DNA of 64,000 nucleotides, taken from NCBI RefSeq assembly GCF_018873765.1, contig NC_057922.1, forward strand, positions 67,108,755 through 67,172,754. The letters run 5' to 3'. The notes under the pieces are model-generated. The model did not search any database. It was not told where the DNA came from and worked only from the letters and a program-made list of their open reading frames with translations. This stretch comes from Telopea speciosissima (taxonomy: Eukaryota; Streptophyta; Magnoliopsida; Proteales; Proteaceae). The position numbers were made by a program, and so were the translations under genes. This document shows positions 22,389 to 34,774 of the stretch, one piece after another. Numbering within the stretch: the first letter of the stretch is position 1; each line of letters starts with the position of its first letter.

Positions 22389-23460
22389 AACAGATTCTGG
22401 CATTCATACTCATTGCAACTGCATTTTTCACTCTCAAAAAAAAGGGGGGAGATTGAGATTCTCTATGCGTCTCTGGAACAGGTTAAAAACCCCAACCCAT
22501 TTGGCATATAGCCCCTCTATAAGGTCACATAAAGCAAATGTGAGTGGCCCTCAGTTCTAGTTCATATCCATAACAAACCCCCTCCCCCACACCCAAACTT
22601 CTACAATTAGGATTGAATCCAACTCAAAATGGTTCCCTTCTAATCACTTCCCTGTTTGTATTCGTCCAACCCACCTAATCTTGCCCTGTCAGATGAAGCT
22701 AGAAACAAAACGAAAAAGAAAGCCTCGGATTTCAAACCCTTCCCCCCCCCCCTCCCCCAAGTGGACTCGGATCCTCCCAGCGCACAGATAAAAATCCTCT
22801 GCAGTGCTTAATCTTGCGGTGCCTTTGCAGTTCGGGTCTGCGAGCTCGACATGTGAAAGATGCTTCATCCAATGGTGCAAACTCGAGCAGAAAGAAAAAA
22901 AAAACAATAATTGATTCTGCTCAAGCTCGCACCGTAGGATGAAGCATCTTCCACATGACGAGCTCACAGATCCGAACTGCTAAGGCACTGCCGAGGATTT
23001 TTATCCTCAGCGTACCATCCCCTCCAGCGGGCATCCAACGGCTGAACCCAGTAGGAAAAACCATATGATTAACCAAGAAGCATCACTGTTGGAAGAAAAA
23101 TTTGTTATTGCATTCCTGAATGAAATTAATTTCATAACTTTTTTTTATATGTACTCGTTAATGAAATTAACTTCAGAATTATGAGTATCCGTCACAAATT
23201 TGCTATCTAAGACTTGATGCATCTTGCATCTGATGGGAAACACACAAAATTTCAAAACCCCAACCCCAACCCAACCCCCCCCCCCCCCCAAAAAAAAAAA
23301 AAATTGTAACCGAATCCCATTTGACCGGTTTCTGCCATTTTGCCAAAAAGCATGGCCAACTAAAAGCTTAAATTTTCTGCATCTATCCAATATTATTGAA
23401 GTATAAAACAGTTCAAGGACGTTGAATGGCGCCTTGTGATCATCGGATCAGTTGGAGAAG
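22389..23460. other. 3' flank of the HAD gene with a fold-back element
   Basis: Between the gypsy element and the stop codon of the HAD-like gene. It holds homopolymer runs (poly-C near 22742-22757, C/A run near 23275-23303), the fold-back MITE described separately, and the presumed 3' UTR of the HAD gene at its right end. No coding sequence recognised. Confidence 0.5.
22779..23020. repeat. Fold-back MITE with about 110-bp arms
   Basis: The left arm (22779-22895: agataaaaatcctc, gcagttcgg, gagctcg, gaagcttc-like agatgcttcatcc, gagcagaa) recurs inverted at 22915-23015. Shared blocks in order are ataaaaatcctc, ggcagtgc, gcagttcgg, gtgagctcg, catgtg, aagatgcttcatcc and gagcagaa. Arms are similar but not identical, with some indels. 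The A-rich middle is the loop. Target duplication not resolved. Confidence 0.75.
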
Positions 23461-26400
23461 CTAGGATATTATCCATGAGACTAACTGTTGCTCTACTTCT
23501 TCCCAGTCATGAACTTTAGTCACCAAGGGGTGTAAATTATCCGACCCGGTCTTGCACCAAGGATATGAATTCTGATAATCAAAAAGAAGAACCCTGATTC
23601 CAACTTCAGCACATTCAACAGCATATCGTGGATTATCATCGATCAGTACTTGTGCTCCCAAGGACCTGCAAGATCCCAATTGTTAAAAAATCTTGTTGCT
23701 TACAAATAATTTCACTTTTCGAGTCTGGATCTCCTAAATGTGAAAGTTTAAACTGATTGAGGTTGAATCATTGTTTAAAAACTGGACTGGATCAGACAGT
23801 CCAACAAAGTTAGACCAGAACCATCCTTTTTGTTTCAGTATGGACATAGAACAAACTAGGACTAGAACTGGAATCAAATCATCCAGTTTTCAGAAAACCT
23901 GTCAGATCAGCTCACCGGTTTTCTTATCTCTCTATTTTCTCTTTTTTCCAAATTTTAATAATTTTAATTCTTTTTCAAAACCGTGGTTTGATCGTTCAAC
24001 ATCAGTCATAACCGGATTGAACCAGAACCTGCCCCTTTTCTGTTCAATGACCATTCTGGTTTTAAAAACTAGGGATTTAACTATCGAAGAAAACATCTCG
24101 ATGCACCTTGGAGGCTAATAAAACTGTCAGATGATCAAGAGCAGATCCAGTAATTTTTTATAAAAAAACGCAATTGAGCTATATTTGATAATCTTCATCC
24201 AACTAGAACTTACCTAACATCTTCCTTATTTCATTACAACGTTCAAAACTTCAAGTGCAGTCTAGGTTTTTATATGATATCCAGTGAAGTATAAATATTT
24301 TGTGAACCCATTTCCATAATTAAAATAAACCGTAAGCAGATGGTTTAAGAATGGTCACAAAGACATTTAGAAGTGTCTTAACTTAATTACCATCACAACA
24401 CTAACAGATTAAGGAGTTACCTGCAAATATCTGATTTTGGTCTCGACTTCCCATCCAGGGCAAAGTGATTGCCAAAGTGAATCTCCCGAAACAGTCCAGG
24501 GTAGTGTTTCTCAATCCACTCAATTGTGTGGTCTTTGATTACATTTTGCCGAGACCTTTCAAAGAACAGTTTCACAAAATACAGTTTTTAATGGATATTG
24601 TCAAATTGATTCTTAAAAATACGATATGAAAATTATAGTCAAAGAATACTCACGTCACGACTGATAGATCACAAAATGAAGATAACTTATGGAGAATCCT
24701 CTGAGCACCTGGTATTGGATGGATCCCTGTCTTGAAATAAGAAGTCTTAAAGAATTCATGGACTCGGATATCAGCTGCACAACAAAGAGGGCAAACTTAT
24801 ATCATGAACCACAATCATGAATTTGTTCAAAGCTGAATATTTAAGAAACTGTTTTCTGTCAGAAAATCAGCAAGCTGGCTTTTCAAAGTACACACTATCT
24901 ATTTGACTTTCATTAAGCAGGCTATCAATTTCCATGAAAATTGTTCATAGTTGCATATTTAACGAACTGCCTACTGCCGAAATTTCAGTAAGCTGGCCTT
25001 GCAATGTACAAACACTATCTATTTGACTCAGCAATCAAGTGATTGGCTTCACAAAGAACGCAGATCAATTTTTATGTAAAGCAGTCCCAAGATATTTCCC
25101 CACAAAACTACACCGTTCTGAGAAGGATGTTTCCAAGAAGCCTTCCCAACACAGGAACATAATCGAACCAAGTCTAAGAGACTGATCAAATAAAACTGAT
25201 TGTAGAAATTTGACACGGAAGCTCAAATTTTCTAGAGGCCACAGAATATTTCTCTATAGATCTTTCTAAGCACCTGGAAATAGGTATCTAATGCCTACGG
25301 ACATTGCTAGATAAATGGGCCTCATTTTATATGGTCAAATACTATTCTAATTCAAATTCAAAACGACCAACCACAAAAAAAACTTAGCCAGGATAAGCCT
25401 ACCCTGTAACATTATAATAAGCTGCACTAAAAACATTATAGAGGCTCTCTCATAAAATTAGAAGAAAAAAAAATCGGATGAGTAAATATGAAAACTAAAA
25501 CAAGACTTCTACAACCTTGAAAAAGCCTATCCAAACTAGTATTGTTTTGTTTATCCCCCCCCCCCCCATTTGGGGGGTTCCCTGTTTTTCTCTTCCTTTT
25601 GGTAATGAATTTTTATTCACCCAAAAATAAAAAAAAATAAGACTTCTAATAACCTTGATTTTTTTTTTTTTTTCAATATTTCACCGATTTTTAAGTCCCT
25701 TCACTTTTGAAACTTGGTTTTATGCCAGGCAGATCCCCGACAGAAGCTAGTTACCTACTGAGGAGGCTCATGGAAAGATGTAGAGCTAGCAAGAAGGATC
25801 CCCATTTGGTCTTTATTGATCTGGAAAAAGACTATAGCAGAGTTCTTAGAGACTTAATCCGGAATGTTCTCATGAAGAGAGGGGTGTCGAGTAAATATAT
25901 TGATGTAATTAAAGATATGTACGAGGGTGTGGTGACTAGTGTGAGATCTGTGGGAGGTCAGGGCAAGGAATTCCCAATTACGATTGGGCTCTAAGCCCTT
26001 ATTTGTTTGCACTTATCATGGATGAATTAACCAAGAGCATTCAAGACGAGGTCCTATGGTGTATGCTCTTCACCGATGATATCTTTTGGTAGACGAGACT
26101 AAAGCAGGGATCAATGCTAAGTTAGAGATGTGGAGATCAATGCTTGAAACTAGAGGCTTTAAGATTAGTAGATCAAAGACAAAGTATAAGATGTGTAACT
26201 TTAGTCACTCTATGATGGATAATGATATGGTGAAATTTGAGGAGAGAGAGATACCGCAAAGTGACTATTTTAGATATCTTGGATCCACCATAAATAAAGA
26301 AGGTAACATAGATGATGATGTTTTACAAAGAATTAAGGTGGGATGGATGAAGTGGAGAGGTGCAACCGGAGTACTGTGTGATCAACATATTCCTTTAAAG

Positions 26401-29400
26401 CTTAAAGGAAAGTTCTATAGAACTGTTGTCCGACCGGCTATGATGTATGGGGTGGAATGCTAGGCAGTTAAGGAGTGCCATATAGAGAAGTTATGTGTAG
26501 CAGAGATGATGATATTAAGATGGATGTGCAGAAAGACATTGAAGGATAAAGTAAAGAATGATGGTATTAGAGCTGATTTGGGAGTTGCCCTGATCAATGA
26601 CAAGTTGCGAAAATGTCGTTTGAGGTGGTATGGCCATGTTCAACGGAGGCCTGAGGATGCCCCACTACGGAGGAGTGATCTAATTCTGATAAAGGAGCTA
26701 AAAAAACTAGGGGCAAGCCGAAAATGACCATAGGAGAGGTTGTGAGGAATGACATGCGTAGCTTGGGTCTTGTACCAAGTATGACCTCAGATAGATCTTT
26801 TGGAGGGCAAAGATCCATGTTGCAGATCCCATATAGCTGAGATTTTCTTGACTTCCTGGGCTGGGTCTATTTCCTCTTACTTTCCTTTACTTTCATTTCT
26901 TTTTTCACACTTCCCATCTCTTGTGTCTTGATTTTTTCTTTGCTCTTACTTTGATGTGCAAGGATCCATGTAGTCGACACCATTTAGATGGGATAAGCCT
27001 TAGTTTGTTGTTGTTCACTTTTAAAACTTAATAGGTTAAAAGTCAAGTTAGTACTGTATAAACCTTGGTTCTCTCATAAAGAAGTGGGTGACGTAACATC
27101 TCTTCATTTAATATAAGCAAAAACACTTTTTATGGCATGAATGAGTGAAGGTTGCAGAGAAAAATTAGTACCTTCATCACGTGAACAATTCCATATCTGT
27201 AGCAGAAATAAAAGATGTCGTCAAATTACGAAGAAGTTAAAAGATGAGCTAACACAAGAATATATTAATAAGGAGGAAATAAATTATTGTAACTAAATCA
27301 TACAAACAGGGATGGCAATTTTAGATCTGAAGCCTGAGTGTTTTTGGTCACCCTGCCCAAAGGAGGTGGGGGTTGTAGGTTTCAGCCCTTTGAACAAAAA
27401 GGCCAGACTCAGGTTGGGCGCTAAGCTGTGATTGATATACATTTCCATCACATAAACTATCCAATCAATGGACATCTCTTGTATGAGCCATAGCCCAAAT
27501 GTTGCATTGACAGATGACCCTATAACTTCACATGTATTGTTTGTTTTGCATGGTCATTCATATATCTGTTAAATAGTCCATAAGACAACAAAAGGTCATA
27601 TCTGTACAATTTCAGTGAACGTAGCCATGAAAATTGAAATTGTCTGGATGGATTATTTACTAAGATAATTCTTTTATATTAAAATTAGATAATTTATTTA
27701 AAAAATTGAGACATGGTATTTAATGGTATTCGTTAAGGGCATATACACGGGTGTGTATGTGGTGATAAAAAGAATGTATGCTTGACATTTTACCTAATGC
27801 AATAAAGGATATTAAATTTTTGGTTGCCTGCAATGGAGCCAGCCTAGATGTTTTGAGCACATTGATTTGTCCTAAGTGTGTTCTAGAGTTAGCCGATAGG
27901 AAGTGTAGGACAAAGATAAAAAGCTCCTCAAATCTCAATCAACATAACTAAAGCAAAGTATAAACTGAGCTCAAACCAAGCTCTGAGAAGGGCATTACCT
28001 TAAAGAACTCATAGACATGATACTCTGAAACTGAGCAATTCAAAGAGTATCGATCGGCAATAAATTTGTTCAATGCTGAAATGAAGCTTCCAAGAACTAC
28101 AAATCAAAGGAGCAACCAAAAAGAAATCCAGTGTCAAATGCTAAGGACAATTTGAAAAAATATCCATCGCAGAGAGTAAAGAAATTTTCAAAACATAAAG
28201 GGAAACAGCACAGGAAAGAAAGGATGCTGTCAAGGTGAATACAATAATTCCACATTAAATCAAAGGGAATGAATTATTATACCTATCTAACTCCCAGGAG
28301 AAAGGAAATTCAATGCCTCTATACATCTCCAGAACTCATTAAGGCAAAAATCTGGTGGCAGAAATTTTCAAAACATAAAGGGGAAACAGCACAGGAAAGA
28401 AAGGATGCTGTCAAGGTGAATACAAGAATTCCACATCAAATCAAAGGGAATAAATTATTATACCTATCTAACTCCTAGGAAAAACGAAATTCAATGCCTC
28501 TATACATCTCCAGAACTCATTAAGGCAAAACCTGGTGGCAGTAAAAGAAGATCATGAAACAGTTCCTCGCAGCAGACCCATGAAGTTAACTTCAATGCAC
28601 ATTCTACAATAGAACAGCTACAAGACCACCAATGTTGTACAGAGCTGAATGTTTAGCAGAAAAAAATTAACACATAAACAAAATAAGTGTATAGCTGAGA
28701 TAAGGATATTGAGATGGATGATTGGAAAAACTAGGAAATATGAAATAAGAAATGAAACTTTCAACGTGAATTAAGAATGTCTCCAATAGGATATTAATTA
28801 AAGAAGAGTTGTTTGTGGTAGTATGGACATTTGCAATGGAGGCCATTGAATGCATCAATGAGGAGGAGTGACATGATGCAGATTAGAGGAGTTAAAACAC
28901 CAATGAGTACACCAAAAATGACTGGGGAAGAAGGCAACAAACATGGCTTTAAACAGAGTTGAATGGCAAAACAAGATCTGTGTAGCCAACCCCACTTAGT
29001 TTGTATAAAGGCTATTTGTATTGAGTTGAGTTGAGCACATTTCTTCAGTAATATGGCAACCATTCTACCAATACATAAGTCATACATCCAGAATGTTAAT
29101 TGGCTAACTCTAGGATAAGAAATTAGCAAGAACAACCAGAACAATTAAATGGTCCAATAATATAATTGATTACTTAATCTCATGCACTCACTGCAACGAT
29201 GAAAACAGTATGAAATACAGTTTCTTGTTTGCAGCGTTGCATGAACTAACTATTCATCAGATCCTGACACAATGAAGGTGCCATGCATTACATTTCCTTT
29301 GAAATTCTCTTATACATGTTTGGCATCAACAAAAATCTACCTTGAACTAGGAGTTTTATAGGAGCTTCTAGGAGTAAAAAATAACCTATTTACGATTACT

Positions 29401-30491
29401 TAAGGCCCCGGGTATATGATAAAATTTATAGTTTAATACAATACAACATTTTCAATGACAAATCTTTTAGATGCCAGTTCAATTTAATCCATGTTATTGC
29501 AGCTTGAGACATCAGAGCTCCAAGACATGCCAAATATAGACTTCCATGTCTGTACTATGCATCCCACACTTTACTTGGACAATAAGGACAACCTGAGGTG
29601 GGTGAAATTCCTCATTATGGACCCCCATCTAAGACATCACCAGTAACTCATATACAGGTTGAAGTTGATAACGTGCAGCCTATGGCCCAATAGTTTAGGA
29701 TGACACCTTTATAATTATAAATTTCTAATTCATAGCCATGGAAATAGATCCTTACTTGAAACAACTTTCAGGACTATTTGGGTTGTCTCTACAAAGAAGG
29801 TTTTGAAATTCCAGACCGAAAGAACTTAATCCAAAAATCAAACATCATGAACTCTATATGGTCACTTTCCTTAATCAGAAAGAATTACAGGAGAGTAGAA
29901 TTTTCATGTATAATTTAATGAATTTAATGAATATGCCAGCAGATAAACACAGAAAAGAACCCTAAGTATAAAAACAGGAGAATTATGAAAAGAACAACTA
30001 CCAAAGGAAGAAAGATGGAAACGTAGGAGAAAGATACCCTCATCCACGTCAACAGCAACAATGAGTTTCTTGGGCATTGGATGGTCCGGGAATCCAAGAG
30101 GGCTCCCACGTTGATACGTTCCAGAGCCATTCGTCAACCAAGCAGCTGTGCCTCTTTCAAGCCCAACCTCCGAATCACGAACCAGCTGTTTGTATGGAGC
30201 CAATGCACAAGGTTTATGGAATCCATTGTCAACTCTTCTATAAAGGCAGCCGCTGCTGCGATCAGAGCAGCCTTTCAAGCTCAAGGCATCCATGGCATTT
30301 ATTTGAAAACTGCCAGAGACATCAAACCAAGGCTTTCCAGGAAATCGATACCGCTCCTTTGCGACACACACTCGACTAAACCCATGGAAACCCGCCAAAA
30401 AAGTATCCTTATTATAAAGTAAAGCCATCACACCCCAATCTGATCTATTGATTCCAAGACCAAGCAACCGCAAACCTTGCCTCCTTAACAT
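23461..30491 (-). CDS. HAD-superfamily hydrolase, NT5C-like 5'(3')-nucleotidase family
   Basis: Complete six-exon gene, 345 codons plus stop: 30038-30491, 27999-28096, 27172-27196 (25 nt), 24654-24774, 24421-24555 and 23461-23665 (TAG 23461-23463). All five introns are GT-AG and every junction keeps frame. HAD signatures: motif [12 protein letters not shown] (the DxD pair), motif II LSVVTSRQN, motif III lysine in [11 protein letters not shown], and motif [15 protein letters not shown]. The overall match is to plant proteins of the cytosolic 5'(3')-deoxyribonucleotidase (NT5C) family, which dephosphorylate nucleotides; the substrate of the plant members is not established. The first ATG of exon 1 (30489-30491) gives an arginine-rich N-terminus ([10 protein letters not shown]) that could target an organelle. 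Intron 3 holds an RTE LINE; intron 1 holds LINE debris and a 180-bp tandem duplication. Confidence 0.88.
25690..27016 (+). mobile_element. RTE-clade LINE, 5'-truncated, in intron 3 of the HAD gene
   Basis: Reverse transcriptase of RTE type on the plus strand: [33 protein letters not shown], the catalytic LFTDDI (about 26066-26085), [42 protein letters not shown] and [20 protein letters not shown]. Frame breaks occur near 25993, 26086, 26461 and 26727. The 3' tail ends in a TTG-rich run (tagtttgttgttgttc, to about 27016), typical for RTE. The 5' half is missing. It is antisense to the HAD transcript. Confidence 0.88.
28181..28540. repeat. Tandem 180-bp duplication
   Basis: 28181-28360 and 28361-28540 are two head-to-tail copies, both starting gaaattttcaaaacataaag and ending ctggtggca, with about a dozen differences. 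It lies in intron 1 of the HAD gene. Confidence 0.92.
28690..29035 (+). mobile_element. RTE LINE 3' remnant, older
   Basis: Translation in shifting frames gives [19 protein letters not shown], then MDICNGGH and RSD-like blocks, and finally [17 protein letters not shown]: the same C-terminal region as the RTE copy at 26.5-26.8 kb but with many stops. It ends in the TTG/TTGAG repeat at about 29018-29035. It lies in intron 1 of the HAD gene. Confidence 0.7.
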
Positions 30492-31115
30492 AACGATGTC
30501 ACATTCCAGAAAAACAAAACCCAAACACTAGGGTGGGAAAGAATCAGGAAGGAACGCGAGAACCTAAAACCCATATGTCAAGAAGTTAGAACAAAGTATC
30601 AGAGATAAGCTTGTTCGTAATCTCCTAAAATTCAAAACGATAGATTCCCAATTAAAATATGCAACACAATTTGAATAACAGTAATGATGGTGTTCCAACC
30701 CTTTCCCCACACCTCTCCCCCTCGCCCCTCCACCTCTCCCTCTCTCACCCCACCCTTAAAAAAACGCAGAATCGCACCACCCGTCTGAAACAACTATCGA
30801 TTTCCGGCAGCAGGTAGTAATCCCATTACCAGGAATAGTGAAAGTGAGAAAAATGGAAAATACATAGTAAATAAACCCTAAGAAGAACACTTTAAATGAG
30901 ATTAAAAAACATCTATTAAAAAGGATTTTACCCAATTTCAACGAAGACGTTGCCAGGGTAGAAAGCTCAATGATTTATTCCAAGAGATTGTCAGAAGATT
31001 ACAGCGAATCCATCTTTTTTCTTTTTATGGAATCAATGTTTGAATAATGAAAAAGTATATGAATCTCTACAGACAAAAGTAGTGGGGCGGAGAGAGAGGG
31101 TAACTCTGGTGTTTG

Positions 31116-31117
<2 letters not shown>

Positions 31118-31152
<35 letters not shown>
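31118..31152. repeat. (CT)n microsatellite in the HAD gene 5' region
   Basis: About 35 bp of CT repeats on the plus strand (GA on the gene's strand), some 630 bp upstream of the likely ATG. GA/CT tracts are common in plant promoters and 5' UTRs; a role here is inference. Confidence 0.9.
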
Positions 31153-31155
<3 letters not shown>

Positions 31156-32234
31156 GGTAATTATCGGCTGCTGCGACTTGTGAGCCGTTTTATAGGATCT
31201 CGCTCTGCCTTTCTTATTGCGGGCTTTTTGAATGGCTGAGGGCCTTACTAGCGACATTTTGCCACAAAATTCCCACGAGAATTGATACTACAATTTGAAA
31301 TTAAAAAATAAAAAATAAATAAAAAAAAAAAAAACCAAAAGTGAAAGAATGGATTGTTTGTCGGTGAATCAACCAATTCCAAGAATTCGGAATCCACGAC
31401 ACGCAATCCTAATTCCTCCTTCTAACCAAAAAAAAATAAAAAATCCTAATTCCTGCTAATTGACTATTTTCCTTTTTCAATCTTTAAAGTAGTTGAAAAT
31501 CAATAAAACATGAGCTCTCAAATTTATTAAATTATTTAAAAAAAATTTATTAAATTAAAAACTTTAAATAAAATCTAAATTTTAAAAAATCTTTACTTAT
31601 TGGAATAACAAAAGCCGATGCCATTCCGGATCCGCTCTCTTGAACCTTGAAAAGTGAGATTGGCGTTGATTGGTAACATTTCAATTCCATGATGGTTGGG
31701 TGGAAGTACTTTTTGTTAATTCTATGTGTTCTTTTTTTGGAAGTAAAATCATTGTTTGCTTATTTTTGCTAGAAATGATCTTTAAGTATATTCACAATGA
31801 AATCATCGATTAATATACATTTGATAGAATCATTTGGATTTATCCAAGTTTAATTACAGAAATGTCGTTTCAAGGGTTAAACCATTTTTACAAGTTTCTA
31901 ATCTTAGGAATTTAAAAAATATATAAATATATATTCATAACCCAATCTAGAGCTTACATTGCAGCCAACCAGGTGACCATAGTTTCATTGACACTGAATT
32001 GGAATCAACTATTTGGTTCATCTTTAATTCATAAGCAATCGTTGATATTTTCCTCCCAACCTGCATAGACAATGTGAATTTCATATCAAAAGCATATATA
32101 CACATCACATTTTTAAAAAGCCTTCAATACAATTCTTTACAGTTGTATAGTATTTATCTACATGTAAATTATCGTGTACACTTACTTCTACATGATTACC
32201 TTAATTGGCTTGCCTATGAACAGTTGAATCAATA

Positions 32235-32322
32235 GAGTCTTAGTGAATTCGAATCACCATCCCCTTGGAACAAGCTTGAATCAATAGGGTCCAAGTGCTC
32301 TACCAATTTGAGCTAAAGACTC
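32235..32322 (-). tRNA. tRNA-like sequence, probably a pseudogene
   Basis: On the minus strand, 88 nt fold as a cloverleaf: acceptor arms GAGTCTT/AAGACTC pair over all 7 bp, D stem GCTC/GAGC, anticodon-arm stem CTTGG/CCAAG (5 bp), a 5-nt variable loop, and T arm GGTGA-TTCGAAT-TCACT. The pol III boxes TAGCTCAAATTGG and GATTCGAATTC are good. The anticodon loop is 22 nt, as if carrying a 15-nt intron, but the position before the anticodon is not U for a normal intron placement. No identity can be given; it may be a mutated tRNA or the head of an old SINE. Confidence 0.45.
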
Positions 32323-34482
32323 ATAATGATAGACTTTAATTGCTTGAGACGTTTCTCTAGCAATTTTTTTTGTCACAAATAATGTTTATATTTAAAAAAA
32401 AAACTCAGCAAATGAAAATATTACATTAAACAGTATATAGCTACAATCATATTTTTTGATTCATATTGGAGCATATGTATATGATTCTAAGCATCAAATA
32501 GCCAAAACCAAACAATCCAATAAATTCCAACAATGACCATCTACAATATATCCTCCTATAAGTAAGTTAAATTTAACAAGCTAAGTAGTAGATTCAGAGA
32601 AGATTCCAACAACCAATTTTATGTCGAAGCATGGGATAATATTACATATAATATTAAATCTGGTCATACTGCAACCAACTTCACATTATCACCTCAATAA
32701 GAATCAATCACAACAGTAAGCACGATGAGTTAAAACTGTAGAACAAGATAGAAGTTTTATTTGGGATTAGGTTTTAATTGGCAAATTAAAGCACAGTAGA
32801 ATCAACCAATAAATTAAATGTGAAACCAAAGAAGTTCTCTTCACAGACCGTCGATCAGATATGGCAGAAAGAGAACCAAAATGAGACGAGCATCATAAAA
32901 TGAGAGATGGGAGACCAAAAATTTCTAGAACCTAGCTTGATACTTTTGTATAGTCAAGGTGTCGATGGCAAAACATTTAATTCAAAATTGCTAGCTTCAA
33001 TATTCTCCTTATCCCCTAACCCCTAATTTAGAGGACCTTTTGTTTTCCGGATTGCAAACTCATATAGCTAGGATTTAGAAGGCATTCAAGTAACCTGACC
33101 AGAAACCTATGGTACCTAGCTAACAGGTACAAACTGATTACTCTTCTGCAATTTCTAATTATCTTTGTAAACGAATGGTATATCGATCCAACCACTGTAG
33201 ACATTATTCCATCAATGCATATTCAATTTGATATATGCAACCAAGAATCATCAGCAGAAGCCATCATTAGGCTATAAAAAAAAAAGCTTATATTTAGTTT
33301 CACTTCCAACTGTTATAAATCTATGTATTCCAACAAATTGCATATTTCATCTTATATCTCACAATCATTTGGACCAGAGCTACTTCTGTTTTAATGTTAT
33401 TCCATTTTCTGGTTAATTACATGGTTCCTCCATCATTTTCCATTTTATTTTTACCTGTGCAATCAACCATGGAGCTTCCATTAGAGCCGAATGTTTTCCG
33501 TTCTCTAAAGATCAATTTTACAAGACTATTTATAGCTCAAAATTTCACATACTCATCCAATTGAAATCCTTTAGAACTCGCATCTTGTTTGGTTCTTTTT
33601 TTCCTTCTCTCTCTTGCTGGATTAGGAATAGCGCCCACTACCCAACATTGTCGTTCCATCCTAACTATTACTCTCACCATGACTAGAAGAATAAATAAAT
33701 AGAGAAATGAAACACACAATTTTCTACTGCAAAAACAGGAAATGACATATTGTTAGTGACAATTTCAGTCACGAACCTGTTGTTGGATGCGCGAGTGTGT
33801 CAGAGTCGCAAGGACTCAAGAGATGACCAAATAGATCATATATGACTTCTAACCAGGAAAGGATAGGACTTTTTCAGTGTCTCGATTACTCCAAGGACTT
33901 TTAATAATAAAAATTGCAACATCAAGAAGAAATAACCAAATAATACAGCCAACTAATTGACTAAAAAGCAATAACAACATTTCATTTTTGGCTTGCTAAT
34001 GTTGATATCATGGTGCCAATGGCTTGCTGATGTAGATAACATGATACCTTTGTTTCTGGTTTGTTGATGTTGATAATATGATGCCAACTCTGGAATGTTG
34101 ATGTGTACTTGAAGTACAAGGACAACTACTCTAAAGGCCTACTTCTAGAATGTCTTTTGAAACACGGGCCAAAAGACAGGTATTGGAGACTAACTCTAGC
34201 AAGTAAAGTCTACCTCTAAAAAGTAAAAAATGAAAAAGATAAATTTTTCTTTTGGTAAAAAATAAAAATTCAATGTAAAGACTATTGTGTTAATTCGGGA
34301 TCCCTTCCTTTGTTGTTGAATTTCTCTTTTATAAGCATTCTTGGTAGTTCTGGTGGTTACTAGGGAGTTACATAACTACCGACTTCCTTAAGGGTTGGTT
34401 ATAACTACCCTGTTGACAGACTATTGGTCACTGACAGTGTCGGCCAATGATCGTAATCATTGGAAAAATGCTCCAAGATCAT

Positions 34483-34666
34483 ATTTGAGACTGGTTTTAT
34501 TTTGGTAATTGGGAGCTTTACATATATAGTTGATAGAAGAGGGAGGGGGGTAAGATACCAGCCAAGAGACTCGAACTCGAGACCTCTTGGTGAGCATGGG
34601 CATGAAGCGCACCACGGCTCACCAACTGAGCTAAGCAGTTGTTGGTAATTTGAGACTGGTTTTATT
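34483..34666 (-). mobile_element. tRNA-derived SINE of a second family, perfect 19-bp target duplication
   Basis: The body is 34502-34647, flanked by the identical 19-mer atttgagactggttttatt at 34483-34501 and 34648-34666. On the minus strand it begins AACAACTGCTTAGCTCAGTTGG (box A) and continues to box B CTCGAGTTCGAGTC (reverse of 34568-34581), ending in an AT-rich tail. Its sequence differs from the SINEs at 1.1 and 62.2 kb. Confidence 0.9.
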
Positions 34667-34774
34667 AATGGGAGCTTGGAATCAGACTGGAACTACCAAG
34701 TGGAATTCTACTCTCAAACTACTCTCGTGAATACAAAAACACTAGTCACTTTTTGAGAGTATTACCAATTAGTG

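Larger units (their letters stand above)
30492..34482. other. 5' flank of the HAD gene and AT-rich intergenic DNA
   Basis: The first few hundred bases (leftward gene, so 30492 to about 31260) are its 5' UTR and promoter, with a (CT)n microsatellite at 31118-31152. Beyond that, DNA is strongly AT-rich with no coding sequence recognised. The only structured feature is the tRNA-like sequence at 32235-32322. Confidence 0.45.

Noticed and set aside
29904..30036. Extension of HAD exon 1 past 30038
   Set aside because: The donor GTATCT at 30036-30037 and the perfect codon join to the next exon (G|TT, Val in DVDEVLG) show the rest is intron.
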